From contig MKTW01000019.1 of NCBI GenBank assembly GCA_001898405.1, positions 1,368 through 65,367 on the forward strand: a DNA stretch of 64,000 bases, written 5' to 3'. Positions 17,190 to 25,824 of this stretch are shown here, piece by piece. Under the pieces are notes generated by a model. That model ran no database searches, was not told the DNA's origin, and saw nothing but the letters and a program-made list of their open reading frames with translations. Within the stretch, counting starts at the first letter, position 1, and each line of letters starts with the position of its first letter. The translations under genes and the position numbers were made by a program. The stretch is from Sphingobacteriales bacterium 44-61 (GTDB taxonomy: Bacteria > Bacteroidota > Bacteroidia > Chitinophagales > Chitinophagaceae).

Positions 17190-18053
17190 ATGATAAAAGA
17201 TCTATTTACCTTCCTGTGGCTGACAATGCTATTGCTGGCTTGTGAAAGCAAAACAGGAGAGGGGACTGTACAGAAATACCCGGCATTCCCTTCACAATTT
17301 GTACAGACACGTAATGTGGAGGTCTTTCTGCCACCTGGTTATTCAAAACACAAAAAGTATGATGTGCTGTATATGCATGATGGTCAGAATATATTTAATA
17401 AATCAACTTCATTTGGTGGGGCAGAATGGGAAGTAGATGAGCATGTAGCCAGCCTGCTTAAAAGTGATAGCATCCGGCCGGTGATCGTTGTAGCAATATG
17501 GAATTCAGAAAAAAGGTTTGAAGAGTACATGCCGGACAAACCTGCTGATGCTGTCAGGCAGGCTTTGCTGACCGATTCTCTGCACAAAGGAAAGGAAGTG
17601 ATAGCTGATGCCTACCTGAAGTTCCTCGTCTATGAGTTGAAACCGTTTATCGACCATGAATTCAGCACTTACATAACTCCCGATCATACCTGGATCATGG
17701 GATCAAGCATGGGCGGGTTGATCTCCTGCTATGCTGTCAATGAATACCCGCAAGTATTTGGCGGCGCTGCCTGTATTTCCACTCACTGGCCGGCTTTGAA
17801 GGGAGTTTACCTGCAGCAACTGATGAGAGGTTTGCCGGACCCATCTTCTCATCGGTTTTATTTTGATCACGGAACAGCAGGATTGGATTCTCTATATGCA
17901 CCCTATCAGCAGCGGGTAGACAGTCTCTTCTCAGCCGCTGGATATAAATGGGATGACAACTGGATCTCGCTTCAGTTTGATGGAGCTGCACATAATGAAG
18001 CGGACTGGCAGCAGCGGATAGAACAGCCATTGAAATTCCTTTTGAGGAAATAA
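17190..18053 (+). CDS. Lipoprotein esterase, alpha/beta hydrolase (putative esterase family)
   Basis: About 287 residues from the chosen ATG. An N-terminal leader with LLLAC marks a lipoprotein (Cys about residue 18). The body matches the esterase-D/enterochelin-esterase-like family: YDVLYMHDGQNIF early, nucleophile S173 in MGSSMGGL, and a C-terminal histidine in DGAAHNEADW. Such enzymes remove acyl groups from sugars or cleave small esters. A longer frame starts at 17163 inside the previous gene, but the leader begins at 17190. It is the third gene of the GH13 cluster. Confidence 0.82.
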   Translation: MIKDLFTFLWLTMLLLACESKTGEGTVQKYPAFPSQFVQTRNVEVFLPPGYSKHKKYDVLYMHDGQNIFNKSTSFGGAEWEVDEHVASLLKSDSIRPVIVVAIWNSEKRFEEYMPDKPADAVRQALLTDSLHKGKEVIADAYLKFLVYELKPFIDHEFSTYITPDHTWIMGSSMGGLISCYAVNEYPQVFGGAACISTHWPALKGVYLQQLMRGLPDPSSHRFYFDHGTAGLDSLYAPYQQRVDSLFSAAGYKWDDNWISLQFDGAAHNEADWQQRIEQPLKFLLRK

Positions 18054-18194
18054 GCTGTTATAACCGGGGTAAGAGGGGCTATTCCCGAATTCCGGACTTT
18101 GGGATTAATTCAATATAGCCTGGATATGAAAAAAAATTTCCCCTTGCATGCAATGGTTTGTTAAAATAGGTTGTCAGCTAAAAAAAACGATCGC

Positions 18195-19424
18195 ATGAAA
18201 GCCCTCACCAAAATCTTACTGCCAGTGCTGGCCGCTTTTGTTCTTTCAGGTTGTTTGAAAGACAAAATGACCCGGACATATACCATTTTTACGCCTGTTT
18301 ACAAGAATAAACAGGATGTTTTGCGGGAAGTGAGCAGCAAGCCTGCCCGTTCGATAGGAACTCCCGGGAAGATCTATGTTTACGGGAATTATTTATTTGT
18401 GAATGAAATAAATAAAGGAGTGCATGTTATTGATAACAGCAACCCTTCCAATCCTGTCAATAAGTCTTTCATCAATATTCCGGGCAACCTGGATATTGCA
18501 GTTAAAGGAAATACGCTGTTCGCAGACCTTTACCGGGATATGATAGCACTTGATATTTCGAATCCCCTTGCAGCGCATATTACCAGTACTTCGGAAAATG
18601 TTTTTCCGGACAGGAATTCCAACAGCCTTGTTTATTTTGCGATAGACACTTCAACATATTTAGTGGACTGGATAAAAAAAGACACTACTGTTCCATATTC
18701 TGATGTGTTTGAATGCAGCGGGTGTCTGGCTTTTAATACAGCAGCAACTTCATCTGCCAGTCCTATAGCAGGCATAGCTGGATCCATGTCCAGATTCAGT
18801 GTGGTAAATAATTATTTGTATGCGGTAAATATCAATTCATTGAAATCGTTTGATATCAATAACCCGGCATCCCCGGTTAAAGTGAATGATATGCCTTTAA
18901 GAATGGGTCTCGAAACGATTTATCCTTTTGCTGATAAACTATTCATCGGCTCCACAGAGGGTATGTTTATTTATGATATCAGCAATCCTGTAAGTCCTCA
19001 TTATCTCAGTGGTTTTTCTCATGCCAGGGTATGCGATCCGGTTATTACCGATGGTGATTATGCTTATGTTACCCTGCGAGCCAGTACCGCTTGTGGCACT
19101 GCTATCAAAAGTCAGTTGAATATCATTGATATCAAACAAATGAATATGCCCAAACTGGTAGGCCAATATGATATGAGCAATCCTTACGGATTAGGCAAAG
19201 ACGGGAGCCTGCTTTGGATATGTGATGGGAGAGCCGGTCTCAAAATGTATGATGCAACTGATCCGGGTGCGATCAAGCTTAAAAAGACAGTGGCAGGAAT
19301 CGAGCCTTATGATGTGATCCCTTACAATGGCAAACTAATAGTAAGCGCGAAAGAAGGTATTATACAATATGATTATTCCCAGCCCGGCCAAATGACTGAA
19401 TTAAGCCGTTTGAAAAAGAACTGA
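18195..19424 (+). CDS. LVIVD-repeat lipoprotein
   Basis: A 409-residue surface or periplasmic lipoprotein (leader MKALTKILLPVLAAFVLSGC). It consists of LVIVD-type beta-propeller repeats: VHVIDNSNPSNPV, MIALDISNPLAAH, LKSFDINNPASPV, MFIYDISNPVSPHYL, LNIIDIKQMNMPKLVG and KMYDATDPGAI. The repeats probably form a propeller for protein or ligand binding; no enzymatic motif is seen. The next gene starts 1 bp after its stop codon, so the two are translationally coupled. I discounted eight upstream codons because the lipoprotein leader begins at this ATG. Confidence 0.85.
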   Translation: MKALTKILLPVLAAFVLSGCLKDKMTRTYTIFTPVYKNKQDVLREVSSKPARSIGTPGKIYVYGNYLFVNEINKGVHVIDNSNPSNPVNKSFINIPGNLDIAVKGNTLFADLYRDMIALDISNPLAAHITSTSENVFPDRNSNSLVYFAIDTSTYLVDWIKKDTTVPYSDVFECSGCLAFNTAATSSASPIAGIAGSMSRFSVVNNYLYAVNINSLKSFDINNPASPVKVNDMPLRMGLETIYPFADKLFIGSTEGMFIYDISNPVSPHYLSGFSHARVCDPVITDGDYAYVTLRASTACGTAIKSQLNIIDIKQMNMPKLVGQYDMSNPYGLGKDGSLLWICDGRAGLKMYDATDPGAIKLKKTVAGIEPYDVIPYNGKLIVSAKEGIIQYDYSQPGQMTELSRLKKN

Positions 19425-19425
19425 T

Positions 19426-19989
19426 ATGCTGAAAAAAATACTGATGATAGCAGGGGTATGCTTCAGCCTGTCTGCAACGGCCCAAAAAACAGTTTACCGG
19501 TCTTACAACTACATAGGTGTTCTTGCGGGGGAAAGCAAACCAGGTTACCAGATGCTGACCACGCATGGATTACAATTAGGCACCTATTTTGTGGGGGTGG
19601 GAGGCGGTTTTGACACTTATAAAGAGGAGTCGTTTCCCGTATTTGTATCAGCAGCGAAATACCTTTCCAGGGGAAAGAATGATTTTTTTCTGAATGCCAA
19701 TGCAGGAACCGTTTTTGTGTCGAAGCACAGGCCAGCAAACTGGCTAGGCGCAACCACATCGGAAACTAGACCCGGTTTGTTCGGGGAAATGGGACTTGCT
19801 TACCGCCTGCAATTACATGCCATGAAATCCGGACAGGGAGTCCTTTTTGGTATGTATTATTCATATAAAGCGTATAAAGAAAAACTCACAACGCCGATGT
19901 TTTGCATCAGCCCTCCTTGTCCAAATCAATATGAGTCCCTGAACTTCTATCTTCACCGGTGGGCCTTCAAAGTGGGATTTGTGCTATAA
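19426..19989 (+). CDS. Exported hypothetical protein, small beta-rich
   Basis: A 187-residue protein with a clear signal peptide (MLKKILMIAGVCFSLSATAQ). The remainder has alternating aromatic and glycine patterns (LGTYFVGVGGGFDTY, FFLNANAGTVFV, GVLFGMYYSYKAY) that suggest a small outer-membrane barrel. I recognise no family. It is coupled to the LVIVD lipoprotein and ends in a strong terminator, so the two probably work together at the outer membrane. Confidence 0.7.
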   Translation: MLKKILMIAGVCFSLSATAQKTVYRSYNYIGVLAGESKPGYQMLTTHGLQLGTYFVGVGGGFDTYKEESFPVFVSAAKYLSRGKNDFFLNANAGTVFVSKHRPANWLGATTSETRPGLFGEMGLAYRLQLHAMKSGQGVLFGMYYSYKAYKEKLTTPMFCISPPCPNQYESLNFYLHRWAFKVGFVL

Positions 19990-19994
19990 AGCAG

Positions 19995-20030
19995 GAAGCC
20001 TTTAAATATCCGTTTAAAGGCTTCTTATTT
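19995..20030. terminator. Bidirectional terminator hairpin
   Basis: A perfect 12-bp stem (GAAGCCTTTAAA/TTTAAAGGCTTC) with a six-base loop followed by TTATTT lies between two convergent genes, 6 bp after the plus-strand stop codon. Confidence 0.8.
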
Positions 20031-20379
20031 AAAGAGATTCATTGATCCGGTTAAGATATCCTTTCAATTTCCCGATGATCAGCTCAACAGGCAGGTCCTC
20101 TTCCGGGTTTACCTGAAAAGATTCGTAGCGGTCTTTGGGTTTGGCGCCGGCAGGTGTTTCCAGTAAGCTTTTATCAGTACAGAATCCGAGCATCAGCTTT
20201 TTCCGGTTGAGCCACAGATACCCCAGCTTTTTTCCTTTATAAGTGAAGAAGGGTATCTGGAATTTCCGTTCATGCACAATGGCAGGATCAACACTCAGGA
20301 TAATATGCCGCAGGGCAAGCAGACAGCTTTGATAAGGTTCCGGCTTGCTGAGGTAATAGTTTTCCAGTTGAGTGGTCAT
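20029..20379 (-). CDS. DUF1801 domain protein (YdhG-like)
   Basis: A protein of about 116 residues matching the DUF1801 family: ENYYLSKPEPYQSCLLALRH at the N terminus, then VHERKFQIPFFTYKGKKLGYL and KLMLGFCTDKSLL. The fold is small and cytoplasmic and its biochemical role is unknown. A five-codon longer start at 20394 is possible. It is a single-gene unit, convergent with the exported protein and divergent from the DUF6934-like module. Confidence 0.8.
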   Translation of the reverse strand: MTTQLENYYLSKPEPYQSCLLALRHIILSVDPAIVHERKFQIPFFTYKGKKLGYLWLNRKKLMLGFCTDKSLLETPAGAKPKDRYESFQVNPEEDLPVELIIGKLKGYLNRINESL

Positions 20380-20410
20380 ATAACTAAGGTACAAAATCGG
20401 TTTTGAGGTT

Positions 20411-20432
20411 CGTCAAAAAACATTTTTTGACG
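20411..20432. promoter_or_regulatory. Perfect palindrome upstream of the DUF6934-like module
   Basis: CGTCAAAAAA and TTTTTTGACG form 10-bp arms around a central CA. The site lies between divergent genes, 66 bp before the chosen start of the DUF6934-like gene, and is a candidate autoregulatory operator. As a hairpin it would have an impossibly tight loop, which favours a protein-binding site. Confidence 0.4.
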
Positions 20433-20497
20433 AGGTAAATCACGAGGTTTTTTTTATGAGGGCTGTTAATTTTGAGAATATAATGTTATTGACTATG

Positions 20498-21038
20498 AAA
20501 GCCGAAATAAAAACCTATGAAATAGAAGAAACCCAATTCATCAATCAATTACAGTTCCTGTTTGAAAGTGTTGGTCAGAATAAAATACTCAAGGCCATAC
20601 AATATACTAATGTCATGAAATTTAAAAATCGGGATGTCTACAATCTCGGTTTTGGAGACTACGATATGAGAACCGGTGCTATTAATGATGAGATAAATTC
20701 TAATAATGGAGATGTCTATACTGTTTTCAATACTGTACTTAGTACCGTACTTTAGTTTTTTTGATCGGCTTCCCCGAAATGGTATTATTGTATTCGGCAG
20801 TGACAGTACCAATCATTATTTGGAGAATTGCAAATCTAATTGTAATAAGAATTGTGAAGATGCTTGTAAAAATGCGAATCGTCGCATCCAACTCTATTCT
20901 AAATACGTAAACAGGAATTATGAAAAGCTCCAGCTTAAATACGAATTCTTTGGTGGACTGAGAACAGAACAGGGTATTTTATTACTGCCCTATGATAAGA
21001 GTAAACAATATGATGCCATTCTTTTGTTTAAAAATTAA
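20498..21038 (+). pseudogene. DUF6934-like gene interrupted by a frameshift
   Basis: Two overlapping frames read as one family member. The first (to the stop at 20753-20755) gives FLFESVGQNKILKAIQY, DVYNLGFGDYD and INSNNGDVYTVFNTVLSTV; the second, continuing past 20751, gives FFDRLPRNGIIVFGSDS, RRIQLYSKYVNRNYEKL and, at the end, KQYDAILLFKN. These correspond in order to the N- and C-terminal conserved blocks of DUF6934 proteins. Removing one base near 20748-20753 would restore a single frame of about 180 residues. The second half carries a Cys-rich insertion (four Cys at four-residue spacing). Start at 20498 chosen from family length. A sequencing error or programmed shift is possible. Confidence 0.6.
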
Positions 21039-21047
21039 GATTATACA

Positions 21048-21233
21048 ATGAAAACTGAATCAACAATTAAGTGGAAAGTGATAAAAAGCTCTTCGCCGGA
21101 GTTGCTGGCTGAACTTTCGAATAAACTTAAGGGCCGTGAACTTTTTCCTCACCAGGTGGAAAGAGCAAGAGAATTCTTGCGGAACGCTAAGTTTGTGGAT
21201 CAGGCTACTGAATTACGCTGGCGAGGGCAATAA
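21048..21233 (+). CDS. Small partner protein of the DUF6934-like gene
   Basis: A 61-residue soluble protein (MKTESTIKWKVIKSS, then a helical ELLAELSNKLKGRE and HQVERAREFLRNAKF) starting 9 bp after the DUF6934-like gene. I cannot assign a named family. The length, charge and tight linkage resemble the small partner of a two-gene toxin-antitoxin-like module, but this is inference from layout only. Confidence 0.55.
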   Translation: MKTESTIKWKVIKSSSPELLAELSNKLKGRELFPHQVERAREFLRNAKFVDQATELRWRGQ

Positions 21234-21252
21234 AAGTTTCCCGATTAGACAA

Positions 21253-21293
21253 CATTGTATTCTTTGCCTTTTAATAATGCAAAGAATACAATG
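21253..21293. terminator. Inverted repeat between convergent genes, probable transcript end
   Basis: A perfect 15-bp stem (arms 21253-21267 and 21279-21293, CATTGTATTCTTTGC and complement) with an 11-base loop. There is no T run on either side, so it is a weak intrinsic terminator at best, but it lies exactly between convergent genes. Confidence 0.5.
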
Positions 21294-21336
21294 GTTATAA
21301 AATAAGACAATCAAGTAGCAAGATAAAAGCATTTCT

Positions 21337-23709
21337 TTATTCAGACCGCAACGATTTCACCGGGTTCGCAATCGCCGCCTTTATTGATTCATATCCCACC
21401 GTTATCCATGCAATCACTAATGCAACAAGCGAAGCCAACAGGAAAACAGTCCACCCCACGGAAACACGATACGCAAAGCCTTTCAGCCAGCTATTGATCG
21501 CAAACCAGGCAAAAGGAATTGCAATAACCGTAGCAATCAGGATCAGACGGGTAAAATTGAGTGAAAGTAAGTATACTACATTTCCTACTGAAGCACCCAA
21601 CACTTTGCGAACACCTATTTCTTTGGTACGTTGCTCTGCCATAAAAGCAGATAACCCATACAAACCCATACAGGAAATGAATATCGCTAGAATGGCAAAC
21701 ACATTGAACAAATTGCCCAGTTGCTTCTCGCCTTTATATAGATTTTCTATTTCCTGGTCAACAAATCCATAAGAAAATGGATAAGCCGGGTTTAGTACGA
21801 TACTTATTTTTTCCATTGCTTTGATCGTTGCCTCAGTTGTGCCAGGTTTCGTCCGCACGATCACTAAACCTCCATACCTGTTCAACCGGATCACCATCGG
21901 TTGGATTTCGGTTTGAATGGCCTTAAAATTAAAATCCTTAACCACACCAACGATTGTGCCCTTGATATCCCACATGCTCAATGGTTTCCCTATCGCATTG
22001 GCAGGAGTCATGCCCATTGTCCTGACGGCTTTTTCGTTAAGGATATAATTACTGCTGTCTGCTTTGAATTCTGTAGAAAACGCACGGCCACTTAGCATTT
22101 TCATCTGAAGCACATCAAAAAAATCTTCACTTACGTCCATATTGGGAAAAATGGTCTGATCATTCGGGTCTTTTCCTTCCCATTGAATGTTGACCGTACC
22201 ATTCTGTAAGCCGACCGGCAGGCCATTGGAAAAAGCAAAATTGCTGGTCAACGGATCTTTTTTCAGCTCTGTCTTTAAGGTTTGTATTTTATTATTCATA
22301 TCGCCGGTAATCGGCATGTATAGCAGGTTAGATCTGTCAAAACCAAGGTTCATGTTTTTGATATACTTAAGTTGCTTGTATACAACGGCCGTACCAGCCA
22401 GTAAAACAATTGATACGATGAACTGTGTTACTACCAGTGAATTCCGGAAAATCAGGTTGCCGCCCATGGTCTTCATATTTCCCTTTAATACTTTGGCCGG
22501 TTTAAATCCTGAAAGAAAAAGGGCCGGGTAGCTACCGGATATCAATCCTGTGAGCAAGGCTATACCGGCAAGAGTGAGCAATAATTTCCAGTCAAAGAAA
22601 TGGATCGTTAATTCCTTACCTGCAAGGTTATTGAAAACAGGTAGCAATAACCATACAAGCCCCATTGCGATCAGCAAAGAAAAGAAAGAGATCAGCATGG
22701 ATTCGCCAAGGAACTGTGCAATAAGTTGCGCGCGGCCTGCACCTACCACTTTACGTAACCCTACTTCCTTCGCCCTGCGTGCTGAACGGGCTGTAGCAAG
22801 ATTCATAAAATTGATACAGGCTACTATCAGGATAAAGATCGCCACAACAAAAAATATTTTTACATACAGGTAATTACCCATTCCTGCAAAATCGGCCTGA
22901 AAACCGGAATGCAGGTGTATATCTGTCAGTGGTTGCAGATTGAATTGAACATTCAATGCATCTTTGGGTATATGCTGGGCAAATATCCTCGTCAATTGAT
23001 TGTCCAGGTTTTTTAGCGTAGCTGAGGTCGGCTTTACACTTTCATCCAATTGCACATAACTGTAAAAATTGAAATTGTCCCAAACATTATTCTTGATATC
23101 ATTATTGGTTTGCTCAATAGCTGACATCGGCATAATATAATCAAACCGCAGATGCGAGTTGGCCGGTATATTAGCCAGTACGCCGGTGACCACCACATTG
23201 CTGTTATTATTCTGGCGAAGCACTTTACCCATTGGATCGTCGTTTCCAAAATATTTCCTGGCCATGTTTTCTGTGATCAATATTCCATCACTGCGTTGAA
23301 GCACGTTCGCACGGTCTCCTCTTACAAGTTGAAAGGAGAACGATTGCATAAAAGAGGAATCGACATAGAGCCCTTTTGTTTCTTCAAACTTGTGGTCCCC
23401 GATCTCAAAAACCGTAGTTTCTGCAGGTTGTAACCTGGTAATACTCTTTATGCCAGGCACTTTTTCCTGCGCTTCCCGTACTACGGGATAGGGAGTAACG
23501 GCATACTTAAAATCACCAAGACCGCATACTACCCGGTATAATTGCCCGGCATTGGTATGAAACCGGTCATAGCTTAACTCATTTCTTACCCAAAGAAGGA
23601 TCAGGATGCTACAGGTCATACCAATGGCAAGGCCGGCAATATTGATCAGGGCAAATGCCTTGTGTCGCATAATGTTCCTGACCGCTATCTTCAAATAGTT
23701 TTTGATCAT
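21337..23709 (-). CDS. Orphan ABC-transporter permease, FtsX/MacB type
   Basis: A 790-residue permease with the duplicated layout common in Bacteroidota: N-terminal helix (NYLKIAVRNIMRHKAFALIN, then GMTCSILILLWV), a large periplasmic MacB_PCD domain, four FtsX-type helices (about 285-430) with LATARSARRAKEVGLRKVVGA, a second periplasmic domain, and a final FtsX unit with AEQRTKEIGVRKVLGASVG. No ATPase gene is adjacent. Such permeases are linked to efflux or envelope stress response. It is divergent from a LytS/LytTR pair and shares the repeat-containing intergenic region with it. Confidence 0.92.
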   Translation of the reverse strand: MIKNYLKIAVRNIMRHKAFALINIAGLAIGMTCSILILLWVRNELSYDRFHTNAGQLYRVVCGLGDFKYAVTPYPVVREAQEKVPGIKSITRLQPAETTVFEIGDHKFEETKGLYVDSSFMQSFSFQLVRGDRANVLQRSDGILITENMARKYFGNDDPMGKVLRQNNNSNVVVTGVLANIPANSHLRFDYIMPMSAIEQTNNDIKNNVWDNFNFYSYVQLDESVKPTSATLKNLDNQLTRIFAQHIPKDALNVQFNLQPLTDIHLHSGFQADFAGMGNYLYVKIFFVVAIFILIVACINFMNLATARSARRAKEVGLRKVVGAGRAQLIAQFLGESMLISFFSLLIAMGLVWLLLPVFNNLAGKELTIHFFDWKLLLTLAGIALLTGLISGSYPALFLSGFKPAKVLKGNMKTMGGNLIFRNSLVVTQFIVSIVLLAGTAVVYKQLKYIKNMNLGFDRSNLLYMPITGDMNNKIQTLKTELKKDPLTSNFAFSNGLPVGLQNGTVNIQWEGKDPNDQTIFPNMDVSEDFFDVLQMKMLSGRAFSTEFKADSSNYILNEKAVRTMGMTPANAIGKPLSMWDIKGTIVGVVKDFNFKAIQTEIQPMVIRLNRYGGLVIVRTKPGTTEATIKAMEKISIVLNPAYPFSYGFVDQEIENLYKGEKQLGNLFNVFAILAIFISCMGLYGLSAFMAEQRTKEIGVRKVLGASVGNVVYLLSLNFTRLILIATVIAIPFAWFAINSWLKGFAYRVSVGWTVFLLASLVALVIAWITVGYESIKAAIANPVKSLRSE

Positions 23710-23834
23710 ATGATTGGCTTAAAAGAATGAGCAATACGCTTTAGCAATGGCTACGTAAGGCGTCGTACGCCCAAGTGCTGTGCCATATGATATAAATCTG
23801 ATTATCAATGTATAACGAAGGTTGATTATTTCAA

Positions 23835-23870
23835 GTGTACGGAAATGAGACAGAGGGTGTACGGAAATGA
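23835..23870. promoter_or_regulatory. Candidate LytTR operator: two identical 14-bp direct repeats
   Basis: GTGTACGGAAATGA occurs at 23835-23848 and again at 23857-23870, a perfect direct repeat with a 22-bp period. It sits about midway between the permease start (126 bp away) and the kinase start (133 bp away). LytTR regulators recognise direct repeats with two-turn phasing, and the second gene of the neighbouring operon is a LytTR regulator. Confidence 0.6.
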
Positions 23871-24003
23871 ACAATGGATGAACCTTAATTTCACCTACGA
23901 TGGAACAAACGCCTATCACCCTGTATCTCACACTCCTGTACTTTCATTTTTCTTTCATCGATAGATTTTGTTGGTTTGTTTCATAAATCTTTTAAAACAG
24001 CTC

Positions 24004-25062
24004 ATGAAACGAAGAAGCGGCCTGTCTCTTTATTGGAAATGCCAGTTGATCGGTTGGTCGGCAGCTTCATTGTATTGGGGATATGCCGGGTACATTGGCA
24101 GCAATTTCAGCATTGTTCTTGCGCTGATCCATTTTGCAGGCGACCTGGGAATGTATATTGGGCTTACTCATTTGTTCCGTAATCTTTCCAAACACTATCA
24201 GTGGCAAAGCCTGCCCCCTCAAAAATTATTGGTACGGATCATACCTTCTGTTTTTGTACTGGGCAGCGCTTTTATGGTACTTACCATAGGTAAAACCTTC
24301 CTGGTGCGTCTTGTATTTGAAGAGGGATTTACTGAAACATTTGCTCATTATTTCAATGCGCAATGGCTGATTACCCTGGTTACAGGTATCAGGTTGATGG
24401 CCATCTGGGTGCTGGCTTATTACCTCTATCATTATGCGCAAAGGGAAATCAATGCCACCAGGGAGAGCGCCCGTCTCGCCATGATTGCCAAAGATGCGCA
24501 GATGGATAATCTCGCTGCGCAATTAAACCCCCATTTCTTTTTTAATTCACTTAATAATATCAAAGCTCTCGTGTTAGAAGACCCCCAGGCTGCAAGAAGG
24601 GCCATTGATCTTTTATCTGATCTGTTACGAATGTCTCTTTACCGGCGCGACACGGCACTGATCACCGTGCAGGATGAAATGGAACTGATCAACGATTATC
24701 TTGAACTGGAAAAAATGCGTTTTGAGAAACGATTGCAGACATCCATTGAAGTGGATCAACAGTTGCTAAAAACGCCCATTCTTCCACTTAGTATTCAAAC
24801 CCTGGTAGAGAATGCCATCAAACATGGAATAGCACAAAGAAAGGATGGCGGCATTATACAAATACAGGTACAAAGAGAAAATGGATATATGCACACCCGT
24901 GTGCTTAATCCTGGTAAGCTCAAAGCTTCTGGTAGACAGGGATTGGGATTAAAAAACCTTTCAGAACGTTTACAACTACAGTTTAATGGGAAAGCCAGTT
25001 TTGAATTGACCGAACAAAACGGAGAAACCATTTCCGCCATTATTAAAACCCCCTTATCATGA
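24004..25062 (+). CDS. LytS-type sensor histidine kinase
   Basis: About 352 residues: four membrane helices in the first 150 residues and a cytoplasmic kinase core. The motif QLNPHFFFNSLNNIKAL places the likely phospho-acceptor at H177; the N box is LVENAIKHG and the G box GLGLKNLSERL. There is no extracellular sensor domain. The last 4 bp overlap the start of the response regulator gene, giving translational coupling. Twelve extra upstream codons are open but unlikely to be used. Confidence 0.9.
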   Translation: MKRRSGLSLYWKCQLIGWSAASLYWGYAGYIGSNFSIVLALIHFAGDLGMYIGLTHLFRNLSKHYQWQSLPPQKLLVRIIPSVFVLGSAFMVLTIGKTFLVRLVFEEGFTETFAHYFNAQWLITLVTGIRLMAIWVLAYYLYHYAQREINATRESARLAMIAKDAQMDNLAAQLNPHFFFNSLNNIKALVLEDPQAARRAIDLLSDLLRMSLYRRDTALITVQDEMELINDYLELEKMRFEKRLQTSIEVDQQLLKTPILPLSIQTLVENAIKHGIAQRKDGGIIQIQVQRENGYMHTRVLNPGKLKASGRQGLGLKNLSERLQLQFNGKASFELTEQNGETISAIIKTPLS

Positions 25063-25772
25063 GCAGGTTGAAAGTAATGATCGTTGATGATGAAAGACTG
25101 GCAAGGGAAGAAATAAAACAACACCTGCTCAGCTACAAGGATTTTGACATAGCAGGTGAGGCGGCAAACGCAGACGAAGCAGAAAAGCTGATCATCCAGT
25201 TTCAGCCCGACTTGATTTTCCTGGATATACAGATGCCGGAACGTTCGGGGCTCGAGTTGCTGGAATCATTGGAATATGTGCCGGAAGTTATATTCACAAC
25301 AGCTTATGATCAGTATGCGGTAAAAGCTTTTGAGCTGAATGCATTGGATTACCTGGTTAAGCCTGTTCGCAGAGAACGTTTTTTCCAGGCAGTTGAAAAA
25401 GTCAGAACAAAGTTTCCGGTCAAATCTGGCCTGGCCGCAGAACATACCATTTTTATCAGGGAAGGGGAACGCTATTATTTTGTGAAAGTGAAAGATATTT
25501 ACCTGATCGAATCAGCCGGGAATTATGCCAGGTTATATGTGAATGGGAAAAAGCTATACCTGAAACGTTCTCTCAATCACCTGGAAAAGACGCTCGACAA
25601 GCAGTTGTTTTTCAGGATAAGCCGAACAGAAATTATCAATACAAATTATATTAAACAAATCAGGCCGCAGGCAAAGGGTAGATTGACTATAATTCTCCAA
25701 ACCGGGGAAACACTGGAAGTATCTACCAGGCAGTCAGCAGCCTTTAAAAACAGGCATATTGTTGACCCCTAA
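25059..25772 (+). CDS. LytTR-family response regulator
   Basis: A 237-residue regulator with receiver residues D10-D11, phospho-acceptor D56 (LIFLDIQMPERSG) and the switch lysine in YLVKPVRRERF. The LytTR domain (about 130-235) shows IFIREGERYYFVKVKDIYLIE and LFFRISRTEIINTNYI. It overlaps the kinase gene by 4 bp. The perfect direct repeats at 23835-23870 are the obvious candidate target, implying autoregulation and control of the divergent permease. Confidence 0.93.
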   Translation: MSRLKVMIVDDERLAREEIKQHLLSYKDFDIAGEAANADEAEKLIIQFQPDLIFLDIQMPERSGLELLESLEYVPEVIFTTAYDQYAVKAFELNALDYLVKPVRRERFFQAVEKVRTKFPVKSGLAAEHTIFIREGERYYFVKVKDIYLIESAGNYARLYVNGKKLYLKRSLNHLEKTLDKQLFFRISRTEIINTNYIKQIRPQAKGRLTIILQTGETLEVSTRQSAAFKNRHIVDP

Positions 25773-25824
25773 CAGGGAAAATAAAGCAATATTCCTTTTC
25801 CAATCATACACAAATATTTTAATA

